This document shows positions 10,791-22,383 of a stretch of 64,000 nucleotides of DNA, piece by piece. The notes under the pieces are model-generated. The model worked only from the letters and a program-made list of their open reading frames with translations. It was not told the DNA's origin and did no database searches. Numbering within the stretch: the first letter of the stretch is position 1; every line of letters starts with the position of its first letter. This stretch comes from Shewanella sp. Isolate11 (GTDB taxonomy: Bacteria; Pseudomonadota; Gammaproteobacteria; Enterobacterales; Shewanellaceae). The translations under genes were made by a program, and so were the position numbers. The DNA lies in assembly GCF_022398315.1 (NCBI RefSeq), contig NZ_JAKEVF010000003.1, forward strand, positions 252,087 to 316,086. The letters are read 5' to 3'.

Positions 10791-10818
10791 AAAAAGCCCC
10801 CAATCACTGGAGGCTTTT
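10791..10818. terminator. Intrinsic terminator after nlpI
   Basis: aaaagcc...ggctttt stem with one mismatch (10792-10818), preceded by an A-run that reads as a T-run on the minus strand, just downstream of the nlpI stop. Confidence 0.75.
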
Positions 10819-10836
10819 AACAAGATAATTTAATGC

Positions 10837-11739
10837 TTAATTCTGTTCGCTCTCTTGCTCTTCATGGGTCGCCATACGCGCCAACTCGACTCGAGCATAT
10901 CGATGTTCAACAAAATCATAAATATTGGTCGCTAAAGCCAACTTAAAGTAGTTAGCGGCATCATTTAATTGGCCATTTCGCTGTGCCACTTTTGCTAAAT
11001 AAAAATAGGCTTCACACAAACGCTCAGCATATTCATTCTGATGCTGAAGTCCCTCTTTAGCCGCATTGAATACATCGTCTTTGTTAATTTTACCTAGGTA
11101 AAAATCGACAATAACGGTCGCCCAATTGTCATCGGCAAGTAAACTGCGATGTTCGGTTAAATGCTGTTTAGCTGACTCAATGTCCACTTTCGCCTCGGTG
11201 ATATAAAGCCACAACGCACGGTAACCATCTGTATCATCACCTTGATAGAAACGCTCCATATCAGTAACCGCAAGTTCATTGCGCTCACCGTAATAGAGAG
11301 CAATGCCTCTATTTAAATAGGCATAATCATAGTCAGGAGAGAGCTCAAGCACGGCATCAAAGGCTTCATAGGCACTTTCAAACTCACCTTCCTGGGTATA
11401 ATAAATACCAATGAAATTGTATGCATCAGCCAAATTGGGCTGAATTTTTAGCGCTTGATGAAAGTCGATACGGCTTAATATGCGTAAGCCCACGCTATCG
11501 TAAATCACCCCACGATCATAATGAAAACGAGCACGTTGCTCAGGCGAGAGTTCAGCGGAAGCTAAAATATCATTGAGTCTTGCGAGGGTGATTTCTAATT
11601 TATAGTCGGGCATAACAGGGGCAACAACCAACCTTCCCTGTTCTGCATCATTACTTGATGAAGTTGAAACACATCCTGTCAATAACATACTCAGACTCGC
11701 TATTGCAGCGATAGTGGCCGAGCGTAATTTATAAGTCAT
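10837..11739 (-). CDS. nlpI: Lipoprotein NlpI (TPR protein)
   Basis: Outer-membrane lipoprotein with tetratricopeptide repeats; in E. coli NlpI is an adaptor for peptidoglycan endopeptidase turnover by Prc. The 300 residues start with a type II signal whose lipobox is LTGC (lipidated Cys23). TPR-like helices follow: ARFHYDRGVIYDSVG, LADAYNFIGIYYTQEGEFESAYEAF, YDYAYLNRGIALYYGE and a C-terminal one at YFYLAKVAQRNGQLNDAANYF. It is located directly after pnp, as in E. coli. Function is inferred from the family. Confidence 0.92.
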   Translation of the reverse strand: MTYKLRSATIAAIASLSMLLTGCVSTSSSNDAEQGRLVVAPVMPDYKLEITLARLNDILASAELSPEQRARFHYDRGVIYDSVGLRILSRIDFHQALKIQPNLADAYNFIGIYYTQEGEFESAYEAFDAVLELSPDYDYAYLNRGIALYYGERNELAVTDMERFYQGDDTDGYRALWLYITEAKVDIESAKQHLTEHRSLLADDNWATVIVDFYLGKINKDDVFNAAKEGLQHQNEYAERLCEAYFYLAKVAQRNGQLNDAANYFKLALATNIYDFVEHRYARVELARMATHEEQESEQN

Positions 11740-11821
11740 CCATTTAACCTTCTTACTTGCGCACTAGTGTCAATCATAGCAATCCCGACACCTAACGGCT
11801 ATCTGCATTTAAAAAAAACCA

Positions 11822-11855
11822 ATAAAAAAGGAGACCTTGTGGTCTCCTTTAGTTA
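11822..11855. terminator. Intrinsic terminator after pnp
   Basis: 10-bp perfect stem aaaggagacc/ggtctccttt (11827-11836 with 11841-11850), then a strong T-run on the minus strand. It separates pnp from nlpI. Confidence 0.9.
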
Positions 11856-11868
11856 AAAGCTTAAACGA

Positions 11869-13971
11869 TTACTCGCTAGCAGCTTCTTCTTTAGGTTGTG
11901 CTTCTTTCATAGAAAGACGAACACGACCTTGGCGATCAACTTCCATCACTTTCACTTTCACTTCTTGGCCAACTTCTAAGTAGTCAGACACGTTAGCGAC
12001 ACGCTCTTCAGCGATTTGTGAAATGTGTACCAGACCATCTTTACCAGGAAGAATAGTAACGAAAGCACCGAAATCAACGATACGAACCACTTTACCGTTA
12101 TAAACCGTGCCCACTTCAACTTCAGCAGTGATCTCTTGGATACGACGGATAGCTTCTTTAGTGGCTTCGCCGTTTGCAGAAGCAATCTTAACTGTACCGT
12201 CATCTTCAAGTTCGATAGTGGTGCCAGTTTCTTCGGTTAGCGCACGAATTGTCGCACCACCTTTACCAATAACATCACGGATTTTCTCTGGGTTGATCTT
12301 CAATGTTGTGATACGTGGAGCGTGATCAGAGATATCTTCACGGTGACCAGAAATCGCTTGGTCCATCACATTAAGAATGTGAACACGTGCGCCGTAGGCT
12401 TGTTGCAGAGCGATCTGCATGATCTCTTGAGTGATACCTTCGATTTTGATATCCATCTGCAATGCAGTAATACCATCGCGAGTACCGGCTACTTTAAAGT
12501 CCATGTCACCGAGGTGATCTTCATCACCAAGGATGTCTGAAAGAACAACGAAGTCGTCGCCTTCTTTAACCAGACCCATAGCGATACCAGCTACTGAGCT
12601 CTTGATAGGTACACCTGCATCCATAAGTGCAAGTGAAGTACCACATACAGAAGCCATAGAGCTTGAACCGTTAGATTCAGTGATTTCAGATACGACACGA
12701 ACGCTGTATGGGAACTCTTCTGCAGAAGGCATAACTGCGTTGATACCACGCCATGCTAGCTTACCGTGACCAATTTCACGACGCTTTGGCGAACCAACCA
12801 TACCTGTTTCGCCCACTGAGTATGGAGGGAAGTTATAGTGCAGCATAAAGCGATTTGTGTATTCGCCCATGATGCTATCAATCTTCTGTGCATCACGTTC
12901 AGTACCTAAGGTACAAGTCACTAGCGCCTGAGTTTCACCACGAGTGAACAGAGAACTACCGTGAGTACGAGGTAATACACCAGCCATTACGTTCAACGCA
13001 CGTATCATGTCTGGTTCACGACCATCGATACGTGGGTTACCGGCGATGATGCGACTGCGAACCACTTTTTTCTCTAGGCTACCAAGTAGACCATCAATTT
13101 CGCGTGCATCAGCGTCTGGATTTTCAGCCAATAATGCTTCTTTAGCCGCAGCTTTAACTACGCCAACTTGAGCGTAACGATCTTGCTTAACTTGAATTTG
13201 ATAAGCTTCGGTCAGACCCGCTTCAGCCAAGTCTTTGATCTTAGCAACAAGTTCTGCATCTTGTACTGGCGCAGTCCAGTCCCATACAGGCTTGTTAACT
13301 TCGGCTTGTAATTCTTTAATCGCCTTAATTACAACTTGTTGTTGCTCATGACCATATACAACAGCACCTAGCATCACTTCTTCTGGTAATGCATTAGCTT
13401 CTGACTCAACCATAAGTACTGCGTTTTCAGTACCAGCAACAGATAACTCTAATTGGCTATCAGCAAGTTGAGATACAGTTGGGTTTAAGATGTATTCGCC
13501 ATCAACATAACCCACACGTGCAGAACCGAGTGGACCATTAAACGGAATACCTGAAATAGACAGAGCCGCCGAAGTACCAATCATAGAGATAACTTCTGGG
13601 CTGATTTCAGGATCAATAGAAACAACAGTAATGATGACCTGAACTTCGTTCTTAAAGCCATTAGGGAATAATGGACGGATTGGACGGTCAATCAGACGTG
13701 CAGTAAGAGTTTCACCTTCTGATGGACGACCTTCACGCTTGAAAAACCCACCAGGGATTTTACCCGCAGCGTATGTCTTTTCTTGGTAGTTAACGGTTAA
13801 TGGGAAAAAGTCACGACCTGGCTCTTCAGCTTTCTTGCCCACAACAGTGACTAGTACTGTTGTATCACCCATACTAGCCAAAACAGCTGCATCTGCTTGA
13901 CGTGCAATAACACCAGTCTCAAGTGTGACTGTATGCTGACCATATTCAAAACTTTTTACGATTGGATTCAC
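11869..13971 (-). CDS. pnp: Polyribonucleotide nucleotidyltransferase (PNPase)
   Basis: 3'-5' phosphorolytic exoribonuclease of the degradosome. Two RNase PH-like domains (about residues 1-230 and 310-545) flank an alpha-helical domain; a KH domain ([16 protein letters not shown]) and an S1 domain ([31 protein letters not shown]) follow. The GTG at 13971 is chosen because the protein then begins [11 protein letters not shown] like relatives and AAGGA lies 9 nt upstream. An ATG at 13980 abuts that Shine-Dalgarno and would add three residues. Unlike enterobacteria, pnp is not directly behind rpsO; a GGDEF-EAL gene on the other strand intervenes. Confidence 0.97.
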   Translation of the reverse strand: MNPIVKSFEYGQHTVTLETGVIARQADAAVLASMGDTTVLVTVVGKKAEEPGRDFFPLTVNYQEKTYAAGKIPGGFFKREGRPSEGETLTARLIDRPIRPLFPNGFKNEVQVIITVVSIDPEISPEVISMIGTSAALSISGIPFNGPLGSARVGYVDGEYILNPTVSQLADSQLELSVAGTENAVLMVESEANALPEEVMLGAVVYGHEQQQVVIKAIKELQAEVNKPVWDWTAPVQDAELVAKIKDLAEAGLTEAYQIQVKQDRYAQVGVVKAAAKEALLAENPDADAREIDGLLGSLEKKVVRSRIIAGNPRIDGREPDMIRALNVMAGVLPRTHGSSLFTRGETQALVTCTLGTERDAQKIDSIMGEYTNRFMLHYNFPPYSVGETGMVGSPKRREIGHGKLAWRGINAVMPSAEEFPYSVRVVSEITESNGSSSMASVCGTSLALMDAGVPIKSSVAGIAMGLVKEGDDFVVLSDILGDEDHLGDMDFKVAGTRDGITALQMDIKIEGITQEIMQIALQQAYGARVHILNVMDQAISGHREDISDHAPRITTLKINPEKIRDVIGKGGATIRALTEETGTTIELEDDGTVKIASANGEATKEAIRRIQEITAEVEVGTVYNGKVVRIVDFGAFVTILPGKDGLVHISQIAEERVANVSDYLEVGQEVKVKVMEVDRQGRVRLSMKEAQPKEEAASE

Positions 13972-14195
13972 GTGAACCATTCCTTAATTTAATAACCTTA
14001 TTTTCGCGCCTAAGTATACTGCAAGTGCCATCAATAGATAAAGAGCGCATATTGATGACAAAGGTTAATCTTTAATTTAAAGTGATAATTAGGGTTGTTT
14101 TATATCATCTACCGCTATTTTTTCTAGTTTTACTCTAGTCTATTGCTGGAGGTTAGCGAGTTATAGTTGAAGGTCACTGTTCACGGGAGTGGCAA

Positions 14196-16229
14196 ATGAG
14201 CGCCAGATTTAAATCGTTAACATGGAAACAATCAACTTTAGTTGTCTTTTCTGCGCTATTTTTTGCCATCGCTATTTTTCTCGTCGAAGTCGCCCTTGTT
14301 TGTTTTTCAGCTCGCCAACAACTGACGGCCTCACAAAACGAGCTGCTCGACTCTATTGAGCATCCCGCCGCCAACGCCGTTTGGGCTCTTGATGATAACT
14401 TAGCAAGCCAAACCCTTGAAGGCGTACTCAAAGTCGATCATGTTGGTTCGGCAATTATCAAACTCGACGATGGCAGTATCTTTGTCTCCATGAGTCATCC
14501 GAGCAACCGCAATGTCTTAGTGCAAAGATTAAGTGAGAAGCTATTCGGCGATTTAAAACAGATGTCTCGTACGCTTTATCGACCCTCTTTCTTTAACGGT
14601 GAAAATCGGCAGCAAATTATTGGGCAAATTATTGTCAGCTATAACACTCAAGAATTAACCCATACACTTTTCACTCAGTTAAGGTTTAGCTTCCTTGCCA
14701 CCTTAGCTCGCGCTTTATTAATCACCTTAGTGTTATCTATCTTGTTCCATCGCTTCTTAACTAAGCCTATTGCCGAGATAAGTGAGGCCATCGATAAGAT
14801 CGATCCTGAATGTCCCGATGAAAATTTACTGCCTACATCAGCAGCACACCAAGATGATGAACTGGGATTAGTGACCAGTAAGTTTAATCAGATACTGAGC
14901 CAATTTGGCCAAACTCAAAACAAGTTACGCCGCATGGCAACCCGCGATCCACTCACCAGCTTGCCTAATCGCACCTTATTGCTCGAAACTATAGCGGTGA
15001 CTATCCAACGGGCACGAGTCCATAAAAGGCAATTTACCCTACTATTTATAGACTTAGATCGCTTTAAAAATGTTAACGATTCACTAGGCCATGCAGTCGG
15101 TGATCAATTCCTTGCCCGAGTAGCGCGGATTTTAGAGCGCGTCGTCGGCGATAAAGGTACAGTAGCCAGGCTCGGCGGTGATGAATTTGTGATTTTAGCC
15201 GATGAAATTCAAACCCCAGATCAGGCCGCTAATTTCGTTGATAAGATATTAATTCAGCTCAATGTGCCATTACAGCTCAACGAGCACACAATCCATCCTT
15301 CGGCCTCAATCGGTATCTCAATTTATCCTGATGATGGTATTACCGCAGAAGATCTCATCCGTCATGCCGACATCGCTATGTATAGCGCCAAAGCTGAAGG
15401 CTCGAACCAATGGGCTTTCTTTAAACAACAGATGACCGAGCGTGCTGCGGTTCGATTACGCACCGAAGCCTCGTTATACGATGCGCTGAAAAACAACGAA
15501 TTCGTACTTCATTTCCAACCTAAATTTGATATTGAAACCGGCGAGATAGTCTCTTGTGAAGCCCTCATTCGCTGGCAAAAAGAGGGGCGTCTGATTAGCC
15601 CTATGTCATTTATTCCTGTGGCAGAAGAAACCGGTATCATCATCCCATTAGGACGCTGGGTTATCGAAGAGGCTTGTAAAACACTAAAAAAATGGCAAAA
15701 AGACTATAACTTTACCTTACCCATTGCAGTTAATGTGGCATCACAACAATTTGTCGATCCCAGTCTGGTTCCCGATATTAAGCAACTATCATTACGCTAT
15801 CAAATTGAGCCCAGCCTGCTGGAAATTGAGATCACCGAAACATCGCTAATGAATGATATAGAATTAGCCATCAGCAAACTAGAGCAATTAAAGTCAGCAG
15901 GCTTTGGTATCGCAGTTGATGACTTTGGTACAGGTTATTCATCTCTCTCCTACTTAAGACATCTACCTATCACCACCCTGAAAATTGACCGTGGTTTTGT
16001 TGCAGACTTGCCTCATGACAGTGCCATTGCATCCACCATTTTATTATTAGGTAAACAACTGGATCTAAATATTGTCGCCGAAGGGATCGAGAATGAGCAG
16101 CAACTTGATTGGCTAAAAAAAATGAAATGCCAAATAGGACAAGGCTTCTATTACAGCCAACCACTGGCTTTAGATGATTTTGAGCAGCGTTATATTAAAT
16201 CTGTAACGGCCAGCATTAGCCATATTTAA
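14196..16229 (+). CDS. Membrane GGDEF-EAL protein (cyclic di-GMP turnover)
   Basis: 677 residues: TM1 about 14-36, a periplasmic sensor of about 130 residues, TM2 about 166-186, a HAMP-like linker, GGDEF domain about 245-410 and EAL domain about 425-665. The GGDEF motif is intact (RLGGDEF, 327-331). The autoinhibitory I-site position reads G-D-K-G (318-321), so RxxD is lost. The EAL domain keeps EAL (455-457), NVASQQ, EITET, DDFGTGYSS, KID and AEGIE, so it should be catalytically competent as a phosphodiesterase. A GGGAG Shine-Dalgarno supports the start. Whether it makes or degrades c-di-GMP in vivo cannot be read. It is a lone plus-strand gene between rpsO and pnp. Confidence 0.92.
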   Translation: MSARFKSLTWKQSTLVVFSALFFAIAIFLVEVALVCFSARQQLTASQNELLDSIEHPAANAVWALDDNLASQTLEGVLKVDHVGSAIIKLDDGSIFVSMSHPSNRNVLVQRLSEKLFGDLKQMSRTLYRPSFFNGENRQQIIGQIIVSYNTQELTHTLFTQLRFSFLATLARALLITLVLSILFHRFLTKPIAEISEAIDKIDPECPDENLLPTSAAHQDDELGLVTSKFNQILSQFGQTQNKLRRMATRDPLTSLPNRTLLLETIAVTIQRARVHKRQFTLLFIDLDRFKNVNDSLGHAVGDQFLARVARILERVVGDKGTVARLGGDEFVILADEIQTPDQAANFVDKILIQLNVPLQLNEHTIHPSASIGISIYPDDGITAEDLIRHADIAMYSAKAEGSNQWAFFKQQMTERAAVRLRTEASLYDALKNNEFVLHFQPKFDIETGEIVSCEALIRWQKEGRLISPMSFIPVAEETGIIIPLGRWVIEEACKTLKKWQKDYNFTLPIAVNVASQQFVDPSLVPDIKQLSLRYQIEPSLLEIEITETSLMNDIELAISKLEQLKSAGFGIAVDDFGTGYSSLSYLRHLPITTLKIDRGFVADLPHDSAIASTILLLGKQLDLNIVAEGIENEQQLDWLKKMKCQIGQGFYYSQPLALDDFEQRYIKSVTASISHI

Positions 16230-16331
16230 TGACCGATAAAAGAGTAAGCAACTTCCAGTAACAAAACTACTGGGACAGTAAGCTGAGTTTATTTATAAAG
16301 GCTTGAGTACAAAATAGCATGAAACAGGCAT

Positions 16332-16360
16332 AAAAAAAGGAGGCTCAGCCTCCTTTTTTT
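16332..16360. terminator. Bidirectional intrinsic terminator between GGDEF-EAL gene and rpsO
   Basis: A7-ggaggc-tca-gcctcc-T7 is a symmetrical strong hairpin that can stop both the plus-strand GGDEF-EAL transcript and the minus-strand rpsO transcript. A smaller hairpin (ccagta/tactgg, 16254-16272) lies upstream. Confidence 0.9.
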
Positions 16361-16380
16361 ACTACTTCACTAATGCAATA

Positions 16381-16650
16381 TTAGCGACGTAGACCTAGCT
16401 TTTGGATGAGCTCAAGGTAACGAGCGTTTTCAGTACGCTTTAGGTAAGCAAGAAGCTTACGACGAGAACTTACCATACGAAGCAAACCACGACGTGAGTG
16501 ATGATCATGGATGTGCTCTTTAAAGTGATCTTGCAGATGGTTAATCTGTGCAGTTAAAAGAGCGACTTGAACTTCTGTTGAACCAGTGTCATTTGAACCA
16601 CGACCGAAATCAGCCAAGATTTGTGCTTTTACTTCTGTACTTAGTGACAT
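16381..16650 (-). CDS. rpsO: 30S ribosomal protein S15
   Basis: 16S rRNA-binding ribosomal protein, 89 residues from [17 protein letters not shown]. The core motif [22 protein letters not shown] binds the 16S three-way junction. The start at 16650 has GGAG 8 nt upstream; an extension to 16662 is not supported. It is the last gene of the nusA-infB-rbfA-truB-rpsO run. Confidence 0.97.
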   Translation of the reverse strand: MSLSTEVKAQILADFGRGSNDTGSTEVQVALLTAQINHLQDHFKEHIHDHHSRRGLLRMVSSRRKLLAYLKRTENARYLELIQKLGLRR

Positions 16651-16746
16651 TTTTTTCTCCAAAAATAATATAAATGCTTCAGCCGATCACTAACTCAGCC
16701 GAAGAGAGCGCGGTATAGTACCTATTTTACCCTTAGCTTGCAAGTA

Positions 16747-17694
16747 TTAGTTAGACTCGTCATGCAAGACAACTAACCGTTTAGGCGCCAGTAAGCCATC
16801 ATCATTCATCACACCAATACCTACAAACGTTCGCTGCTCACCTAAGGTAATACGCACCAATTCATCGACGGGTAAATTAGAGACCTGAACAGGATTACCA
16901 TTCATCAAATAATGAGCCAATTCATCAGAGACGTTGATCTCTTTAAAACCTGCAACAGCTGTATCCATGGGTAATAACAAGGGATCGAGCAACTCTTTTG
17001 GTGGGCATTCCTGTTCTTGCGCTTGTGCAAGTAGGGCCTCTAGTTGCTCAAGGGTCACCATCTTTTCATAAGGGTAGCCTGCAACAGCTGTTCGGCGCAG
17101 CATGATCACATGAGCACCGCAACCTAACATCTCACCCAAATCATCAATAATGGTGCGAATATAGGTCCCTTTAGAACAATGAATATCTAAAGTTAATTCA
17201 TCGCCTTCAAGCTTAATAAAGTTCAATTCAAACACGGTAATTGGGCGTGCTTCGCGCGGGACTTCAATCCCTTCACGAGCGTACTTATACAGTGGCTGAC
17301 CTTGATACTTAAGCGCCGAATACATTGAAGGCACCTGCATGGTATCACCACGAAAATGCGCTAATGCGTTGTCGAGTTCTTGCTGGGTAAAATTAACTTC
17401 ACGAGTCTGTACCGCTTCACCATCGGAATCGCTGGTATCGGTACGAACGCCAAGCTTAGCGGTAACTAAATAGCGCTTATCGGCGTCAAGCAGATGCTGC
17501 GAAAATTTAGTTGCCTCACCCAAACAGACTGGCAGCATCCCGGTTGCTAAAGGATCTAAAGCACCGGTATGCCCCGCCTTAGCGGCATTATAAATACGCT
17601 TAACCCGTTGCAAAGCAAAGTTAGAACTCATTCCAGTGTCTTTGTCGAGCAGTACAATACCGTCGACTAAGCGGCCTCTGGGTTTACGCGCCAT
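16747..17694 (-). CDS. truB: tRNA pseudouridine-55 synthase
   Basis: Makes pseudouridine 55 in the T-loop of tRNAs. The catalytic Asp lies in [15 protein letters not shown], with the [10 protein letters not shown] and [14 protein letters not shown] motifs following. The 315 residues are the usual length and end in a PUA-like domain. The ATG overlaps the rbfA stop by one base (TAATG), implying translational coupling. Confidence 0.97.
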   Translation of the reverse strand: MARKPRGRLVDGIVLLDKDTGMSSNFALQRVKRIYNAAKAGHTGALDPLATGMLPVCLGEATKFSQHLLDADKRYLVTAKLGVRTDTSDSDGEAVQTREVNFTQQELDNALAHFRGDTMQVPSMYSALKYQGQPLYKYAREGIEVPREARPITVFELNFIKLEGDELTLDIHCSKGTYIRTIIDDLGEMLGCGAHVIMLRRTAVAGYPYEKMVTLEQLEALLAQAQEQECPPKELLDPLLLPMDTAVAGFKEINVSDELAHYLMNGNPVQVSNLPVDELVRITLGEQRTFVGIGVMNDDGLLAPKRLVVLHDESN

Positions 17695-18119
17695 TATTTA
17701 TCACCTTGATCTAAATCTTGTGCGTCATCGGCATCTTCACTGCCGTGTTGCTGCGCTTTTTTCTGATCAGAGCTGATCACTTGCGACACCAAGTTAGACA
17801 TACGCATACCTTCGACTAATGAAGCATCGTAGATAAAGCGGATTTCAGGCATAACCCGTAACTTCATACGGCCTGCAACTAGCGAGCGCACATAACCCGA
17901 TGCGGTTTCCAGCGCGGCTAACTTCTGTTCAACGACTTCTTTATCTTCTTCGAAAAAGGTGACGTAAACTTTGGCATAGCTCAGATCGCGTGACACATCA
18001 ACGTCATTCACAGTCACCATACCGATACGCGGATCTTTTATATCGCGCTGTAATACTTGTGCAAGCTCTTGTTGAAGCTGCTGAGCAATACGGCGAGTAC
18101 GACTAAATTCTTTTGCCAT
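17694..18119 (-). CDS. rbfA: Ribosome-binding factor A
   Basis: Small KH-like protein needed for late 16S rRNA maturation and cold adaptation. 141 residues: [20 protein letters not shown] at the N-terminus, [19 protein letters not shown] and the [15 protein letters not shown] core. The C-terminal tail is acidic and low-complexity ([13 protein letters not shown]). It lies 50 bp after infB with a terminator-like hairpin between them, and is coupled to truB. Confidence 0.96.
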   Translation of the reverse strand: MAKEFSRTRRIAQQLQQELAQVLQRDIKDPRIGMVTVNDVDVSRDLSYAKVYVTFFEEDKEVVEQKLAALETASGYVRSLVAGRMKLRVMPEIRFIYDASLVEGMRMSNLVSQVISSDQKKAQQHGSEDADDAQDLDQGDK

Positions 18120-18138
18120 AATGTTTTATCTCTTAACT

Positions 18139-18160
18139 AAAAAAGGCGGCTTACGCCGCC
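18139..18160 (-). terminator. Terminator-like hairpin between infB and rbfA
   Basis: Stem ggcggc/gccgcc (18145-18150 with 18155-18160) with loop ttac; on the minus strand it is followed by six T residues. It is a good intrinsic terminator placed 10 bp after the infB stop inside an otherwise continuous operon, so probably partial. Confidence 0.75.
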
Positions 18161-18169
18161 CCTTTTCGA

Positions 18170-20830
18170 TTATAAGGTTCGAGCGATTTCGACCGTTTCG
18201 AAGACCTCTATCTGATCGCCAACTCTGACGTCATTATAGTTCTTCACCCCGATACCACACTCCATACCATTACGCACTTCATTCACGTCATCTTTAAAGC
18301 GACGTAGTGATTCAAGCTCACCTTCATAGATAACCACGTTGTCACGTAGTACACGAATTGGTGCGCTGCGTTTGATAGTCCCTTCGGTAACCATACAACC
18401 CGCAATAGCGCCAATCTTAGGCGACTTAAACACGTCACGAACTTCAGCCAGACCAATGATCTCTTGCTTAAATTCTGGTGCTAACATACCGCCCATTGCA
18501 GCTTTAACTTCATCGATAAGATGATAGATAACGCTGTAGTAACGTAGGTCAACACTTTCACTTTCGATGGTCTTACGCGCCTGCGCATCGGCACGAACGT
18601 TGAAACCAACCATGATAGCGTTAGAAGCCGCTGCAAGTGATGCATCGGTTTCTGTTAATCCACCTACACCACTAGCGATGATGTTCACTTTAACTTCATC
18701 GGTAGACAGCTTGTTCAATGAATCAGAAATCGCTTCAAGAGAACCTTGAACATCGGCTTTAAGTACGATGTTAAGTTCCTGAACTTCGCCTTCTGTCATA
18801 TTAGCGAACATGTTTTCAAGTTTAGATTTCTGCTGACGAGCCAGCTTAACATCACGGAACTTGCCTTGACGGTATAAAGCAACTTCACGTGCTTTACGCT
18901 CATCACGTACAACAGTAGCTTCATCACCAGCTGATGGCACGCCAGAAAGGCCTAAGATCTCAACTGGAATAGATGGACCCGCTTCAGTGATTGATTTACC
19001 GTTCTCATCTTTCATTGCACGGACTTTACCGTACTCAAGACCACACAGAACGATATCACCTTGCTTAAGGGTACCTTCTTGAACCAATACGGTAGCCACT
19101 GGGCCGCGACCTTTATCCAGTTTAGACTCAACAACCACACCAGCAGCCATACCTTCGCGTACCGCTTTCAATTCAAGAACTTCGGCTTCTAGCAAGATGC
19201 CTTCAAGTAGCTCATCTACACCTTCTCCAGATTTAGCAGAAACGTGACAGAACATGTTGCTTCCGCCCCAATCTTCTGACATTACGCCATGCTGAGAAAG
19301 TTCAGACTTAACGCGATCAGGATCGGCTTCAGGCTTATCCATCTTATTTACCGCAACAATCAGTGGTACACCGCCCGCTTTAGCGTGTTGGATAGCTTCG
19401 ATGGTTTGTGGCATTACACCATCATCGGCAGCAACAACCAGAATAACGATATCGGTAGCCTTAGCACCGCGAGCACGCATTGCGGTAAACGCTGCGTGAC
19501 CAGGAGTATCTAAGAAGGTGATCATGCCGTTTTCGGTTTCAACGTGGTAAGCACCAATGTGCTGAGTAATACCACCGGCCTCACCAGAAGCCACTTTCGC
19601 GCGACGAATGTAATCCAATAGCGAAGTTTTACCATGGTCAACATGACCCATGATGGTCACAACTGGTGCACGAGGTTCAACTTTAACGTTACCGTCACGG
19701 TCAGCAAGTACTTGATGTTCTAATTCGTTTTCACGAGTTAGTACCACTTTATGCCCCATCTCTTCTGCAACCATCTGCGCAGTTTCTTGATCGAGCACTT
19801 GGTTAATCGTAACCATAGACCCCATCTTCATCATCTGCTTAATGATTTCAGTCGCTTTAACAGCCATCTTCTGTGCTAACTCAGCAACGGTCACTGTCTC
19901 GCCAATGCTTACATCGCGTGTAACTGCTGCAGCAGGTTTGTTGAAGCCGTGATCCATTGACTCTGGTGCGTTGCGTTGGTTGCGATTATTACGTCCACCA
20001 CCGCGAACATCTCTACCACCACGCTTCTTGTTGGCCGCATCTTTCTTGCCACCAGCAGGTTTACGCGCACGGCGCCCACGCTTCTCAGCATTCATGTCAG
20101 CAGTATCTTCTGCAGCTCGCGCTTCAGATGAGGTTGTAACGTGATGATCGGCGCTGGTCTCAGACTCTTTACGTTGACGCTCTTCTTCAGCCCAACGCTT
20201 TTCGTTTTCTTCAGCTAAACGACGCGCTTCTTCTGCAGCGGCTTTAGCTTCTTCGTCCGCTTTTGCTTTGGCAGCAGCTTCTTTAGCAGCTAACAAACGT
20301 GCTTCTTCGATTTTAGCGGCTTTCTCTTCTGCAGTTTCTGCAATGGCCGGCTTAGCTTCTGCGGCCTTTTTAGCTTTCACTTCGGCTTCAGCTTTAGCCT
20401 TGGCTTTTGCTTCTGCCTCGGCTTTTGCTTTGGCATCTGCAGCAGCTTTTGCTTCAGCATCGGCTTTTGCCTTTGCTTCTGCTGCAGCTTTTGCTTCGGC
20501 CTCAGCTTTGGCCTTAGCTTCAGCTTCTGAAGCGGCATCACGCTTTACAAAAGTACGCTTCTTACGAACTTCAACTTTAATATCTTTAGACTGACCACCA
20601 CTGCCAGACACGCTAAGTGTCGAAACAGATTTACGCTGTAAGGTCATCTTGGTTGGCGCCGAATCGCCACCATGTTGTTTTTTCAAAAACTCAAGTAACT
20701 GCTGTTTCTCTTGTTCAGAAACAGTGTCGCTCTTGGTTTTCTTAATTCCAGCCTCAGAAAACTGCTCAACTAATCGATCAGCACTTTTCCCTACTTCTTC
20801 GGCCAGTTTTGCTACTGTGGTATCTGCCAT
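18170..20830 (-). CDS. infB: Translation initiation factor IF-2
   Basis: GTPase that places fMet-tRNA in the 30S P site and joins subunits. The start at 20830 ([20 protein letters not shown]) matches the family and has GAGGGGAG about 10 nt upstream; the frame upstream overlaps nusA. The 886 residues have an N-terminal IF2N domain, a long Ala/Lys/Glu-rich linker, a second IF2N ([25 protein letters not shown]) and a G domain with [17 protein letters not shown] and NKMDK, then domains II-IV. It starts 26 bp after nusA. Confidence 0.97.
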   Translation of the reverse strand: MADTTVAKLAEEVGKSADRLVEQFSEAGIKKTKSDTVSEQEKQQLLEFLKKQHGGDSAPTKMTLQRKSVSTLSVSGSGGQSKDIKVEVRKKRTFVKRDAASEAEAKAKAEAEAKAAAEAKAKADAEAKAAADAKAKAEAEAKAKAKAEAEVKAKKAAEAKPAIAETAEEKAAKIEEARLLAAKEAAAKAKADEEAKAAAEEARRLAEENEKRWAEEERQRKESETSADHHVTTSSEARAAEDTADMNAEKRGRRARKPAGGKKDAANKKRGGRDVRGGGRNNRNQRNAPESMDHGFNKPAAAVTRDVSIGETVTVAELAQKMAVKATEIIKQMMKMGSMVTINQVLDQETAQMVAEEMGHKVVLTRENELEHQVLADRDGNVKVEPRAPVVTIMGHVDHGKTSLLDYIRRAKVASGEAGGITQHIGAYHVETENGMITFLDTPGHAAFTAMRARGAKATDIVILVVAADDGVMPQTIEAIQHAKAGGVPLIVAVNKMDKPEADPDRVKSELSQHGVMSEDWGGSNMFCHVSAKSGEGVDELLEGILLEAEVLELKAVREGMAAGVVVESKLDKGRGPVATVLVQEGTLKQGDIVLCGLEYGKVRAMKDENGKSITEAGPSIPVEILGLSGVPSAGDEATVVRDERKAREVALYRQGKFRDVKLARQQKSKLENMFANMTEGEVQELNIVLKADVQGSLEAISDSLNKLSTDEVKVNIIASGVGGLTETDASLAAASNAIMVGFNVRADAQARKTIESESVDLRYYSVIYHLIDEVKAAMGGMLAPEFKQEIIGLAEVRDVFKSPKIGAIAGCMVTEGTIKRSAPIRVLRDNVVIYEGELESLRRFKDDVNEVRNGMECGIGVKNYNDVRVGDQIEVFETVEIARTL
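20190..20535. repeat. Low-complexity Ala/Lys/Glu repeat coding region in infB
   Basis: Short degenerate tandem units encoding [12 protein letters not shown]-type sequence form the charged helical linker between the N-terminal and G domains of IF-2. Such linkers vary greatly in length among relatives. On the plus strand it yields a spurious Ala/Ser-rich frame. Confidence 0.8.
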
Positions 20831-20856
20831 CTGTAAACTCCCCTCTGTTGATCGAC

Positions 20857-22356
20857 TTATGCTTCTTCGCCAAACCAACAGATATTGCGGGCAGCCATAA
20901 TAAGCTCACCAGCCTTTTCTTCTGTTAATTCTTCAATCTCGATCAAATCATCAATGCCTTGTTCGGCTAAATCTTCAAGCGTAATTACGCCTTTACTTGC
21001 AAACACATACGCCAAATGACGCTCTAAACCTTCTAGTGCAAGTAAATCTTCGCTCGGCTCAGCACCGTCAAGTGCTTCTTCGGATGCCAAAGCCCGTGTA
21101 GAGATCGCTGCTTTAGCGCGTTCTCTCAATGCTTCAACGATATCTTCGTCGAAACCGTCGATTTCCAATAGTTCAGACTCAGGCACATAAGCCACTTCTT
21201 CCAATGAGGTAAAACCTTCATCGGCGAGTACTTGAGCGAAATCTTCATCGACATCCAGTGCATTAACAAACAAGTTAACCACTTTGGCACTTTCGGCCTG
21301 GTGCTTAGCTTGCATATCTTGCACTGTCATTACGTTTAGCTCCCATCCCGATAACTGGGTGGCTAGACGCACGTTTTGACCGTTACGGCCAATTGCCTGC
21401 GCAAGTGAATCCGCTTCAACAGCGATATCCATTGAGTGGTTATCTTCATCAACGATGATAGAGGCCACATCAGCAGGTGCCATGGCGTTGATCACAAATT
21501 GTGCTGGATTATCATCCCAGAGCACAATATCAACACGCTCGCCACCCAATTCATTTGATACAGCTTGAACACGCGCACCACGCATACCCACACAAGCACC
21601 AATTGGATCGATACGACGATCGTTAGACTTAACCGCAATTTTAGCGCGTGAGCCTGGGTCACGAGCCGCGCCCATAATCTCAATCATCTCATCAGCAATT
21701 TCCGGTACTTCTACGCGGAAAAGCTCAATCAACATATCTGGCTTAGTACGAGTTAAAAATAACTGCGCGCCACGCGCTTCTGGACGTACTGCGTAAAGCA
21801 AAGCACGAACACGATCACCTGGACGGAAGCTTTCACGTGAAATAAGGTCTTCTTTAAACAATACCGCATCGGCATTGTTGCCTAAATCAACCACTACGCT
21901 TTCACGATTACTCTTCTTCACCACTCCGGTGATCAACTCGCCTTCTTTCTCGCGGAATTGATCAACAATTTGTGCACGCTCAGCTTCACGTACTTTTTGT
22001 ACGATCACTTGCTTAGCTGTTTGGGTCGTAATACGGTCGAAAACCACAGATTCGATTTCATCTTCAATATACTCACCCACTTGGATCTCTGGGTTTTCGT
22101 ATAAAGCAGCTTCAAGCGTGATCTCACGGAATGGGTTTTCTAATGCTTCACCATTATCGTCGACAACCATCCAACGACGGAAAGTTTCATAGGCCCCCGT
22201 CTTACGGTCGATAGCAACACGAACTTCGATATCGCCTTCGTACTTTTTCTTGGTTGCTGTGGCCAGCGCTATTTCTAACGCTTCAAAAATCTTTTCACGC
22301 GGTACGGCTTTCTCATTTGAAACCGCCTCAGCGACTAGCAGAATCTCTTTATTCAT
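20857..22356 (-). CDS. nusA: Transcription termination/antitermination factor NusA
   Basis: RNA polymerase-bound elongation factor. The 499 residues have an N-terminal RNAP-binding domain, S1 ([22 protein letters not shown]), KH1 and KH2 ([28 protein letters not shown]) and two C-terminal acidic repeats ([15 protein letters not shown] and [15 protein letters not shown]). It lies between rimP (27 bp) and infB (26 bp), as in most gammaproteobacteria. Confidence 0.97.
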   Translation of the reverse strand: MNKEILLVAEAVSNEKAVPREKIFEALEIALATATKKKYEGDIEVRVAIDRKTGAYETFRRWMVVDDNGEALENPFREITLEAALYENPEIQVGEYIEDEIESVVFDRITTQTAKQVIVQKVREAERAQIVDQFREKEGELITGVVKKSNRESVVVDLGNNADAVLFKEDLISRESFRPGDRVRALLYAVRPEARGAQLFLTRTKPDMLIELFRVEVPEIADEMIEIMGAARDPGSRAKIAVKSNDRRIDPIGACVGMRGARVQAVSNELGGERVDIVLWDDNPAQFVINAMAPADVASIIVDEDNHSMDIAVEADSLAQAIGRNGQNVRLATQLSGWELNVMTVQDMQAKHQAESAKVVNLFVNALDVDEDFAQVLADEGFTSLEEVAYVPESELLEIDGFDEDIVEALRERAKAAISTRALASEEALDGAEPSEDLLALEGLERHLAYVFASKGVITLEDLAEQGIDDLIEIEELTEEKAGELIMAARNICWFGEEA

Positions 22357-22383
22357 CCTCTTGCCTCGTTCACCTTGAATCCA

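Noticed and set aside
20268-20594. Plus-strand Ala/Ser-rich frame opposite infB
   Set aside because: It is the antisense shadow of the Ala/Lys/Glu repeat linker of IF-2, with no SD and low-complexity sequence.
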